A DNA stretch of 14,535 bases from GCA-020348365 sp964347995. Its GTDB lineage: Archaea > Thermoproteota > Bathyarchaeia > Bathyarchaeales > Bathyarchaeaceae. Shown here piece after piece: positions 6,232 to 11,955 of this stretch. The first letter of the stretch is position 1. Each line of letters begins with the position of its first letter. The notes under the pieces are model-generated. The model saw only the letters and a list, made by a program, of their open reading frames with translations, did not search any database and was not told where the DNA came from. Position numbers and translations under genes: made by a program. Location of the stretch: contig CAYGBA010000040.1 in NCBI GenBank assembly GCA_964347995.1, positions 1-14,535 of the forward strand, read 5' to 3'.

Positions 6232-7545
6232 TTACGGCCGGGTCTTTCTCTTAGCAAAGTAGATTGTCGTCACTATGAAGAATATTGTTGCTCCTATGAA
6301 TATATACATCAGATCTCGCAAGTTGCTCAGCCTGAAGAGAATCGCCTCATGCCTTGACATCAACGCATTGTAAGTCGCATTCAAACCCTCGCATAAACTA
6401 CTGAGCGCATCATAATCCTCCTTCAGACTAGTATAGTTGCTTTGGAGAGAATCGAAATCCCCCAGCAATTGCGTATGATTGAAAAGCAGACTATGATAAG
6501 TCGAGTTCAGATCATCAAAATCTGCAACAAGAACGTTGTATGAAGCAGTCAAATTATTGCAGCGCTCTTGGAGAAAATCATAGTCCGCCAGTAGCTCGGT
6601 GTAGTTGAGAAGGAGGCTATGGAAAGTTGCGTTCAAGTCAGCCAGCAACTTTTCCATCTGCTCTAACTCAGGATTCTGCCTCCTCTGAAGCCTAGTCACC
6701 AATTGATCGCTATAGGCTAATAGAAGAGCCGACGTGGTCTCAACATCAGCCATGCTATAGACTGTACCATTAAGATGGCTTAGGGAAGCTATCCCACCAT
6801 TTTCTTTCTGATAGCTCCAAACCGCCTCGTCAACAGCCGAGATTATATTCGACGGGAATCCCGTCACATTCTTCGCCAACAGGAAGAGGCCCAACGCCAC
6901 ATTTCGATAGAAACCATCTTCTCTAGCCGCCTTATCATAGAATCCTTTATTCGTCGACTGGTTCCACAAGCCCTCTCCACTTCTGAACCAGCGCTCCGAA
7001 GCATGAATGTCATCCATCAACCAGTAGTCAATCGTCAAGTAGAAGCAGAGATCAGCGTATTCCTCAGCGTCGTAAAAGACCCCTTCAGGATCATCGACGT
7101 ATTGATGCCTCTCAAGAAGGATCTGAACCCAGTTGCCGTTAACGGTTCCATTTAAAGTCTCTATATCCTTTTGCCCACGGATCGTGGTAGGTATAACCTC
7201 CCCCAACACTACCTCGAACAGCATCGACCTTCCATATTCTTCAGTGTAAGACTCAACCGTCTCGCTTATGTTCGCGGCAACGACTGGACTGTGAGGTCTC
7301 AAGGCTTCGGCAGCCCATAGGTTATCGCCATAAATCCAATAGGTGTTGTTCATCGAAGTGCCATTCACAAGATTGACACGGGCATCCTCACTCTCGCTAA
7401 CCAGACCAAGTGCAGGATTATACCTAGAAAGAATGTACTCGTAAGCCATTGTCAGACGGCCGTCCGTTGCCTGAACATTATACACTAACCCGAATACGCT
7501 GATGAAGACCAGTGAAAATACAGTCAAAAAGGCAGCCTTCTTCAT
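6232..7545 (-). CDS. Secreted membrane-anchored glycoprotein with 14-residue-repeat coiled-coil stalk
   Basis: A 437-residue surface protein, function unknown. Order: signal peptide (1-26, K-K then a hydrophobic core, cut likely after V-Q-A); helical ectodomain (27-285) rich in aromatic residues, resembling alpha-helical toroid domains (W-I-Y-G-D-N-L-W-A-A-E at 70-80 recalls glycosidase-like or terpene-cyclase-like repeats, weak); coiled-coil stalk (about 292-403); transmembrane helix (412-430); short basic tail A-K-R-K-T-R-P, placing the C-terminus in the cytoplasm. There are 14 N-x-S/T sequons, seven of them in the stalk, so heavy N-glycosylation is likely. Two cysteines (C329, C385) occur in the stalk and could form inter-chain bridges. 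ATG 7545 is preceded by GAGGAAAT at suitable spacing. Related architectures occur among archaeal surface proteins; enzymatic activity is not evident. Confidence 0.8.
   Translation of the reverse strand: MKKAAFLTVFSLVFISVFGLVYNVQATDGRLTMAYEYILSRYNPALGLVSESEDARVNLVNGTSMNNTYWIYGDNLWAAEALRPHSPVVAANISETVESYTEEYGRSMLFEVVLGEVIPTTIRGQKDIETLNGTVNGNWVQILLERHQYVDDPEGVFYDAEEYADLCFYLTIDYWLMDDIHASERWFRSGEGLWNQSTNKGFYDKAAREDGFYRNVALGLFLLAKNVTGFPSNIISAVDEAVWSYQKENGGIASLSHLNGTVYSMADVETTSALLLAYSDQLVTRLQRRQNPELEQMEKLLADLNATFHSLLLNYTELLADYDFLQERCNNLTASYNVLVADFDDLNSTYHSLLFNHTQLLGDFDSLQSNYTSLKEDYDALSSLCEGLNATYNALMSRHEAILFRLSNLRDLMYIFIGATIFFIVTTIYFAKRKTRP
6340..6633 (-). repeat. Seven tandem 14-residue coiled-coil units (42-residue super-repeat)
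   Basis: Residues 305-402 divide into seven units of exactly 14 residues with no gap. Examples are NATFHSLLLNYTEL, NSTYHSLLFNHTQL and NATYNALMSRHEAI (units 1, 4, 7). Position 4 is Tyr or Phe, position 7 Leu, and position 14 almost always Leu, which gives a 3-4 heptad pattern over two heptads. Units 1/4/7 start with N-[AS]-T and units 2/5 start L-x-D-[YF]-D-x-L-Q, so a 42-residue (126-bp) unit was probably duplicated. Confidence 0.8.
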
Positions 7546-7584
7546 GTCCCATTTCCTCGTCGGAAGCGACTTGTATGAAGATCT

Positions 7585-7595
7585 CGATTTATCGC
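7585..7595 (-). promoter_or_regulatory. Possible TATA box of the glycoprotein gene
   Basis: Minus strand GCGATAAATCG, about 45 bp before ATG 7545; it predicts a leader of about 20 nt holding GAGGAAAT. A second candidate, GATTAAACGG at 7617-7626, would give a 50-nt leader. The rest of 7546-7832 shows no gene or RNA that I can recognise. Confidence 0.3.
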
Positions 7596-7817
7596 TTTTG
7601 GTGCCTATTGATGCCTCCGTTTAATCTTGATCAGATAGAAGATTCTTCCACAAACAAAGTTTAAGTTTACACGAAGAGAAAGGCTATGCGGGATACGTCC
7701 AAACCTTCAAAAATCAATTTGGGAGAAAGGAGAGGTTACACGCTTTCCGTTCATCGAGAGCTAGTGTACAGTCATTTCTATGTAAATCCGATGCACCAGA
7801 CAAGTGCGCGTACACAT

Positions 7818-7823
7818 AAAAAA
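7818..7823 (-). terminator. T-tract terminator after the small cysteine protein gene
   Basis: Minus strand CCCCTTTTTTATG starts 10 nt after the stop at 7833. Confidence 0.4.
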
Positions 7824-7832
7824 GGGGTGTGA

Positions 7833-8081
7833 TTAGAGCTTGATTGGTTCACAGAGATTTTCTGCTCTAGCGGCTACACGGCCGCATATTTTGCATAGGA
7901 ACTTTGGATTCCTGATTAGTTTTTTGTACTCGTCGACGCTGATGCCCATGTCTTCTACTAGATGGCAGAGATGTTCGCCGTGGCCCAAGTGTTGTGGTGA
8001 TCGTGCAGGAAGCGGATAGGCATAGGGGCCTCGCGCCCATTCCGTCGTTTCCATGACGCCCGGTCCTAATCTTTCCGACAT
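7833..8081 (-). CDS. Small four-cysteine protein, probable metal-binding (zinc-ribbon-like end)
   Basis: An 82-residue protein that I recognise only as a conserved-looking small protein. It has C39 in H-L-C-H-L, then F-L-C63-K-I-C66-G-R-V-A, and C77 in N-L-C-E-P. The C-x2-C knuckle followed by a third cysteine 11 residues later, plus C39 or nearby histidines (H31, H34, H37, H40), could bind zinc or another metal. The middle I-S-V-D-E-Y-K-K-L-I-R-N-P-K (47-60) looks like an amphipathic helix. ATG 8081 has GAGGGA about 9 nt before it, and a TATA box (8123-8128) predicts a 19-nt leader, so this is an independently transcribed real gene. A second reading frame over the same bases lacks these signals. 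Possible roles: metal carrier or small redox protein; not proven. Confidence 0.72.
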   Translation of the reverse strand: MSERLGPGVMETTEWARGPYAYPLPARSPQHLGHGEHLCHLVEDMGISVDEYKKLIRNPKFLCKICGRVAARAENLCEPIKL

Positions 8082-8122
8082 CTAATCTATCCCTCTTCAT
8101 TCTCAATGTTCCATGAAGAAGC

Positions 8123-8128
8123 TTTTAA
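8123..8128 (-). promoter_or_regulatory. Predicted TATA box of the small cysteine protein gene
   Basis: Minus strand GCTTAAAAGC, about 45 bp before ATG 8081. Confidence 0.45.
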
Positions 8129-8227
8129 GCGTTTGCTACTGTGTCGCAACAGCAACATAATACCAATTGGCTGAAGCGCGCAAGATTTGCTAGTGACGGC
8201 CCCGCTCATAAAGCAGTATAGGGCTTG

Positions 8228-8893
8228 TTATTCTGCAAATTTCTTCAAGAACTCGCTGCTGGTCATTACGTGACCGTACATGAGTGGCCATTGATGAGTT
8301 AGTAAATGCTTTTTGTGGGTCTGCTGCTCTTTGTCGTCCATCGTCTCTACCAGATCCGACAGTATGATAGTGAATAGCCCTTTGGTGAACCCATCGATAA
8401 GGGTTGCATTGACGCAAGCTTCTGCGAACACACCGGAGAGCAAATACGTGTCCCATCGATTTTCTTGAAAAAGTTTTAGAAGACGTACATCCGCAAAAGC
8501 AGAATAAGTATTCTTGGTGACAATCTCATCCGGTTCACGCGGACTAATCCCGTCATAAAATTCCACAGATTCCTCAACATCATGCTCAGTGTAGAAGGTT
8601 GCACAGGGATTTTCGCGATACAATCGATTGATGTTCTTCGGTAAATACTCCGCCCGCCAAGGAGTTGACCGAACCCAGATTATTCTACCACCAAATCTGC
8701 GATGCTCATCAGCAAACTCTCTCAGCCGAGGAACCATTCGTCTTATTCTACTAGACGTAATGTCTATTTCCGGACGCTCAAACTTCTCTCTACAACAACT
8801 ATTCACCAGATCGACCACAATCAAAGGATACCACCCAACAGTTGCATTGACAACCGGTTTTTTCGTTGCAGCAGTTTTATCGATACATATCAT
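8228..8893 (-). CDS. Isochorismatase-like cysteine hydrolase
   Basis: A 221-residue member of the isochorismatase superfamily. All three catalytic residues are present: D28 in L-I-V-V-D-L-V-N; K127 in I-V-T-K-N-T-Y-S-A-F; and C160 in G-V-F-A-E-A-C-V-N-A-T, the G-V-x-x-x-x-C-V pattern of nicotinamidases, N-carbamoyl hydrolases and related amidases. The substrate is not evident. I start it at ATG 8893, not the in-frame TTG at 8920, because the TATA box at 8933-8940 would place the transcript start near 8912. Between D28 and K127 lies a longer than usual stretch with E-Y-L-P-K-N-I-N-R-L-Y-R (82-93) and E-H-D-V-E-E-S-V-E-F-Y (103-113). The gene has its own promoter and sits 146 bp upstream of the small cysteine protein gene, same strand. 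Confidence 0.83.
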   Translation of the reverse strand: MICIDKTAATKKPVVNATVGWYPLIVVDLVNSCCREKFERPEIDITSSRIRRMVPRLREFADEHRRFGGRIIWVRSTPWRAEYLPKNINRLYRENPCATFYTEHDVEESVEFYDGISPREPDEIVTKNTYSAFADVRLLKLFQENRWDTYLLSGVFAEACVNATLIDGFTKGLFTIILSDLVETMDDKEQQTHKKHLLTHQWPLMYGHVMTSSEFLKKFAE

Positions 8894-8932
8894 CTCGAAC
8901 CGAAAAGGTAACAACAGCAAAATTGCCCTGAA

Positions 8933-8940
8933 AAATATAA
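8933..8940 (-). promoter_or_regulatory. Predicted TATA box of the isochorismatase-like gene
   Basis: Minus strand CTTATATTTTTC, about 43 bp before ATG 8893. It rules against the earlier TTG start. Confidence 0.5.
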
Positions 8941-8987
8941 GAGTTTGCGCGCATTTCTAAATCGATTCTGTACGTGTGTAATAAGTT

Positions 8988-9548
8988 CTAAGATTTCGTC
9001 CATTCTTCCTTAAGTAGCGAAAAGCTTGCCTCGTCTCTGAACTGTCCTCTGAAGTAGCTGTTTTGTCGAAGAACTCCTTCCTTCTTGAAGCCTAGTCTCT
9101 CCACGAGTTTGATGGACTTCACATTCTCTGAGTCAATTATGGCTTGAATCCTGTTTAACCCCATCTCGTCAAAACCATATCTTAGGACAGCACGTAACGC
9201 TTCGGTCATTATACCTTCTCCCCAGTGTGCAGGCTCCAGATCATACCCAACTTCCGCTCGACGCGAGTTCTTATTCCAATCGTAGTAGCCGCAGGTTCCT
9301 ATCAGCTCCTCATTGCCTTTTCGGACGATCCCCCATCGAATGCCTTTGTCCTCCTTGAAGGGTCTTATGCAGTAGACCTCAAGTTCTTCCTTCGCCGCCT
9401 CAAGGGTCTTTGGTCCGGGAAAACAGCTTCCTTCAACCACTTTCTTATTGTTGAAATGACGGAAGTAGAATTCTACATCATCTGGAGTCATCTCTCGCAG
9501 GATTAGCCTACCCGTCTCCAGCTGTGGGAATTCCCGTGACTCTTCCAT
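8988..9548 (-). CDS. GNAT acetyltransferase, RimJ/RimL type
   Basis: A 186-residue GCN5-related N-acetyltransferase. It opens with L-E-T-G-R-L-I-L-R-E-M (10-20), the classic RimJ/RimL start, and has the acetyl-CoA loop P-A-H-W-G-E-G-I-M-T-E-A-L (106-118), followed by the L-N-R-I-Q-A-I-I-D-S-E-N-V-K-S-I-K-L-V-E segment and R-L-G-F-K-K-E-G-V-L-R. It would acetylate an N-terminal or small-molecule amine; the target is unknown. ATG 9548 overlaps the stop of the upstream methyltransferase as TAATG, so the two are translated together and may act on the same compound or protein. A longer frame running 23 codons upstream overlaps the methyltransferase and lacks family similarity, so I did not use it. 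Confidence 0.87.
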   Translation of the reverse strand: MEESREFPQLETGRLILREMTPDDVEFYFRHFNNKKVVEGSCFPGPKTLEAAKEELEVYCIRPFKEDKGIRWGIVRKGNEELIGTCGYYDWNKNSRRAEVGYDLEPAHWGEGIMTEALRAVLRYGFDEMGLNRIQAIIDSENVKSIKLVERLGFKKEGVLRQNSYFRGQFRDEASFSLLKEEWTKS

Positions 9549-10312
9549 TACTCTTGACCAGCTTTGTGCATACTTCGCAGAATGTAAATGGCCCAACCAA
9601 GAGTCTCCCTCTCCCAACGAAGATAAATGTCCTTCTCCCGTCTTGTTCTTTCTAGGAGTTCTTCGACGTCCTCATCCATGGGGTTGTTCCTTGCGTAGTC
9701 ATCTACATTCCACCACTTCAGGGTCTCATAATGGTCCCAGTCGTCACTGTTGCTCACCATCGTGTAGACGCAGGTCAATCCTTCTTCCTCAGCCACCTTC
9801 ACGTTGCCTATATGAGTTTCGAAATCCTCTCTTTTGGTTCCGCTTGCCTTCAAATACTCTTCATCGGGATCTTTCAGCCAAAAGGCCTCTCCTACGACGA
9901 CCAATCCACCGGGTTTCGTCATCTTCTTTAAGGCTTTCAGTGTGCCTCTGTAGCCGCCGTACACCCAGCTTGCGCCTATACACATCGCCAAATCGAACAG
10001 TTCAGAGGATTCGGGCTTGTACTTGGCACCGTCCATCTCTATGAACGTTATGTCGGAGTCTGGCGTGCGCTCGTGGCGTTTTGCCAAACAATCTCGGATG
10101 CAATAGGGGGATAAGTCCACGCCGACACCTGATATATTGTACAGCTCTGCTAATCTGATCAGAAATTCTCCCTTGCCACAGGCCACATCTAGGACGTGTG
10201 ATCCCCGTTCAAGACTAAGGAGCTTGCATAACTTCTCGAACTTCTCCTTGTTCATCGGATTACATAGCAGATGCTTCCTATGACCGATGTCATAATACTT
10301 CCATTTATCCAA
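9548..10312 (-). CDS. Class I SAM-dependent methyltransferase
   Basis: A 254-residue methyltransferase. Motif I is H-V-L-D-V-A-C-G-K-G-E-F (39-50); acidic residue of motif II D66 in G-V-G-V-D-L-S; F-D-L-A-M-C-I-G-A (106-114) is motif IV; and K-P-G-G-L-V-V-V-G-E (133-142) is motif V. This resembles small-molecule methyltransferases of the UbiE/Methyltransf_25 type; the C-terminal part (145-254) with W-W-N-V-D-D-Y-A and the final W-A-I-Y-I-L-R-S would shape the substrate pocket. The TTG start at 10312 is supported by AGGTGA ending 6 nt before it, and by a TATA-like box at 10357-10363. It forms a two-gene unit with the GNAT gene (TAATG overlap). Substrate unknown. Confidence 0.83.
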   Translation of the reverse strand: MDKWKYYDIGHRKHLLCNPMNKEKFEKLCKLLSLERGSHVLDVACGKGEFLIRLAELYNISGVGVDLSPYCIRDCLAKRHERTPDSDITFIEMDGAKYKPESSELFDLAMCIGASWVYGGYRGTLKALKKMTKPGGLVVVGEAFWLKDPDEEYLKASGTKREDFETHIGNVKVAEEEGLTCVYTMVSNSDDWDHYETLKWWNVDDYARNNPMDEDVEELLERTRREKDIYLRWERETLGWAIYILRSMHKAGQE

Positions 10313-10356
10313 GAAAGTTCACCTTTCTTATGCTTACTCTTGACCAGCTATACAGG

Positions 10357-10363
10357 TATAAAA
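10357..10363 (-). promoter_or_regulatory. Predicted TATA box of the methyltransferase-GNAT unit
   Basis: Minus strand CATTTTATACC, about 48 bp before TTG 10312. On the plus strand the same bases read TATAAAAT, a better match, but no convincing plus-strand gene follows. Bases 10313-10534 otherwise hold no gene. Confidence 0.4.
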
Positions 10364-10534
10364 TGTGTGACATCTCCCCAATCCTCCATTTCTTCGCATG
10401 TATAACCTCATTTGTTCAAGCTAGATAAGTTGGCCAACATGTTCACTGTGAACGATGAAGGCCTCGAAATGAAAGACTTCTTCATATGCATGTTGGAAAT
10501 AAAAAGGAGGAAGGAATTGGAGGGATTGCTGCTA

Positions 10535-10774
10535 TCAGATGAATTGCTGTCTTCGTATCTGAGTTATTGCCTTAGCTTTCTGGTGTTCCGCCTCCAGGAG
10601 GGCAGTTTCAATAGGCTTAAAATCGCTGTAATCTAGAGGAAGATTCACCCGGATTATTTCTTCTTGGGTGCCTATGGATCGAACATAAGCTCTGGTGATT
10701 CCCAGTAATTCAAGCATTCTTCTCGCTAAAGATACTGTTCCTTGTGGCTCTTTCCTTTTCAAAGTGCTTTTCAT
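10535..10774 (-). CDS. Small hypothetical protein divergent from the winged-helix regulator
   Basis: A 79-residue, basic, soluble protein of unknown family. It has a charged N-terminus (M-K-S-T-L-K-R-K-E), a helical R-R-M-L-E-L-L-G-I-T-R (18-28), an I-I-R-V-N-L-P-L-D-Y-S-D-F (40-52) strand region and a helical tail A-L-L-E-A-E-H-Q-K-A-K-A-I-T-Q-I (58-72). I picked ATG 10774 rather than the TTG or ATG up to 27 bases earlier because AGAGGTGA ends 5 nt before it, and a TATA box TTATATAA (10829-10836) gives a leader of about 30 nt. The overlapping plus-strand frame lacks such signals. Being divergent from a regulator across a short promoter region, it may be that regulator's target, but nothing shows what it does. 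Confidence 0.6.
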   Translation of the reverse strand: MKSTLKRKEPQGTVSLARRMLELLGITRAYVRSIGTQEEIIRVNLPLDYSDFKPIETALLEAEHQKAKAITQIRRQQFI

Positions 10775-10826
10775 ATTCATCACCTCTTTTCCTGCTTTCA
10801 ATCGACACTTTACTATACCGACGAGG

Positions 10827-10876
10827 GCTTATATAAAGTTTATGCTTTATAGCAAAAGATTAATATAGTATATATG
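10827..10876. promoter_or_regulatory. Divergent promoter region with a 7-bp dyad
   Basis: Two back-to-back promoters. For the small gene: minus strand TTATATAA at 10829-10836. For the regulator: plus strand TATATAT at 10869-10875, which would start transcription close to its ATG at 10900 (leaderless). A perfect inverted repeat TATAAAG-N6-CTTTATA (10832-10851) overlaps the first box, placed where a bound regulator would block it. Confidence 0.45.
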
Positions 10877-10899
10877 CACTACTTTACATTGTGGCACAG

Positions 10900-11544
10900 A
10901 TGTCCAAAAAAGAAACTTCGAATCTTTGCAAGGTAGTCGAGTCTAAAGCATCTACGTTGCTTGGAGGCAAAATCAAAAGAAAGATCATAAACCTACTGAG
11001 AGATGATGAGCTAACCATTGGTGAGATTGCTAGGAAATTGAATATGACACCGCAGGCGATTTACCATCACATGAAGAAACTCAAAAAGGCAGGACTAGTT
11101 CATGTCATTCGCGAAGAACGTTGTTGTGGTGGGCATCTCATCGAAAGCTACTATAAAGCGACCGCAGAGAACTTCATATCTTACACTGAAGAACCCAAGG
11201 GCGAATCCTCCGAGGAAAATACTAGAGACATTCTGAACGAACTGAACAAGATAGGTTTCAAAATGGAATCCGATGAAGAGAAGTTGCTGAAACTAGCTGA
11301 GATTCAGGCAAGGCGAAGGACATTCACGAAATTGCAGTCACCTGTGCCCGAAATATGCAAGAAGTGCGGCTCAGGAGACTTCTTTCTAAAGTCTGGCCCA
11401 ATGGACCTCCTGAAGTTAGACCATACCTACCATTATGCCAATCTCATACTGATGACTGAGGAAGAATACGAAGAAAAGGTAAACAGTGAAAGAGAGTTAA
11501 GGCAATTTCTACAGTCTATATGTCAAGAAAAACCGAAAACGTAA
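10900..11544 (+). CDS. Winged-helix (ArsR-type) transcriptional regulator
   Basis: A 214-residue regulator from this start. The N-terminal wHTH has K-R-K-I-I-N-L-L-R-D-D-E-L-T-I-G-E-I-A-R-K-L (positions 26-47 from the ATG), then T-P-Q-A-I-Y-H-H-M-K-K-L-K-K-A-G-L-V as recognition helix, and a wing containing E-E-R-C-C-G-G-H. This matches the archaeal ArsR/HTH_20 group. The C-terminal half has C-K-K-C-G (153-157 from the ATG), which with the wing cysteines C75-C76 could bind metal or sense redox state; a full ligand set is not clear. I prefer ATG 10900 because it sits about 28 bp after the TATA box; a GTG at 10891 adds three residues and cannot be excluded. The dyad in the shared promoter suggests autoregulation and control of the divergent small gene. 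Confidence 0.8.
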   Translation: MSKKETSNLCKVVESKASTLLGGKIKRKIINLLRDDELTIGEIARKLNMTPQAIYHHMKKLKKAGLVHVIREERCCGGHLIESYYKATAENFISYTEEPKGESSEENTRDILNELNKIGFKMESDEEKLLKLAEIQARRRTFTKLQSPVPEICKKCGSGDFFLKSGPMDLLKLDHTYHYANLILMTEEEYEEKVNSERELRQFLQSICQEKPKT

Positions 11545-11561
11545 CCTGAGAGCGCACATGG

Positions 11562-11584
11562 TTTTGCACGCAAAAGACGTTTTT
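11562..11584 (+). terminator. Hairpin plus T-tract after the regulator gene
   Basis: A perfect stem TTTTGC-AC-GCAAAA (11562-11575) is followed by GACG and TTTTT (11580-11584), about 18-40 nt after the stop. It looks like an intrinsic terminator, though the stem is AT-rich. Confidence 0.45.
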
Positions 11585-11900
11585 CATTATCTATCAATGT
11601 TACTTTCTTAACAACGTGAAATCATCTATTAAAGACTAATTGCGAATCCGTCACCAAATGCATGCAGGCACTTCGAGAGATATGTGCAATATCAGTAGCC
11701 TCTGCGTCGAATTCTCTGTTTGCTGGGAAGTTTCTCCAAGTCGTAACTCCTGATATAACATCGGAAGCAAGGTGTTATCAGAAGATAACACGACGAAATA
11801 CCATTCAAAAACTCCCTCACCCAAAAACAAAGAAAGACTTCACGAATGCATGCATGTCGAAGGGCTCTCTCTCGGGATTAACTTCCAGTGTTCTGAAACG

Positions 11901-11917
11901 TAGAACGGTCTGTTCTA
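11901..11917. promoter_or_regulatory. 17-bp inverted repeat, candidate operator of the serpin gene
   Basis: TAGAAC-GGTCT-GTTCTA is a perfect 6-bp dyad with a 5-base centre. It lies 7 bp before the predicted TATA box, the usual place for an archaeal activator or a TFB-side regulator. Confidence 0.35.
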
Positions 11918-11923
11918 AAGCAT

Positions 11924-11932
11924 GGTTTTATC
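11924..11932 (+). promoter_or_regulatory. Predicted TATA box of the serpin gene
   Basis: GGTTTTATC, centred about 28 bp before ATG 11956. With no Shine-Dalgarno sequence present, it predicts a leaderless transcript. Confidence 0.4.
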
Positions 11933-11955
11933 TGGGTTTCCTTACACAGAATTGA

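Larger units (their letters stand above)
11585..11955. other. Long intergenic stretch before the serpin gene, with a hairpin
   Basis: About 370 bp without a convincing gene. It contains a perfect 8-bp hairpin GTGTTATC-AGAA-GATAACAC (11772-11791) and two near-copies of ATGCATGC (about 11658 and 11845). An open frame of 97 codons runs from 11662 to the base before the serpin ATG, but its product is low in protein-like features and has no ribosome-binding site, so I leave it uncalled. It could be a long leader, regulatory DNA or decayed sequence. Confidence 0.4.

Noticed and set aside
7546..7832. Gap searched for an RNA gene or mobile-element ends
   Set aside because: Only promoter-like and T-tract signals were seen; no paired repeats at its ends and no coding frame.
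8190..8456. Alternative minus-strand frame within the isochorismatase-like gene
   Set aside because: Out-of-frame shadow; the in-frame catalytic Asp, Lys and Cys identify the real gene.
9548..10312. Methyltransferase as a possible bacillithiol N-methyltransferase
   Set aside because: N-methyl-bacillithiol is known in green sulfur bacteria and needs a methyltransferase, but this one is 7 kb from the bsh operon and in its own unit with an acetyltransferase; no evidence links them.
10412..10636. Plus-strand frame of 74 codons following a TATAAAAT-like box
   Set aside because: TTG start without a ribosome-binding site; it overlaps the better supported minus-strand gene at 10535-10774, whose start has a clear Shine-Dalgarno sequence.
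11662..11955. 97-codon open frame ending one base before the serpin ATG
   Set aside because: No ribosome-binding site, no protein-like pattern or family resemblance, and the serpin has its own TATA box inside it. Treated as non-coding leader or upstream DNA.
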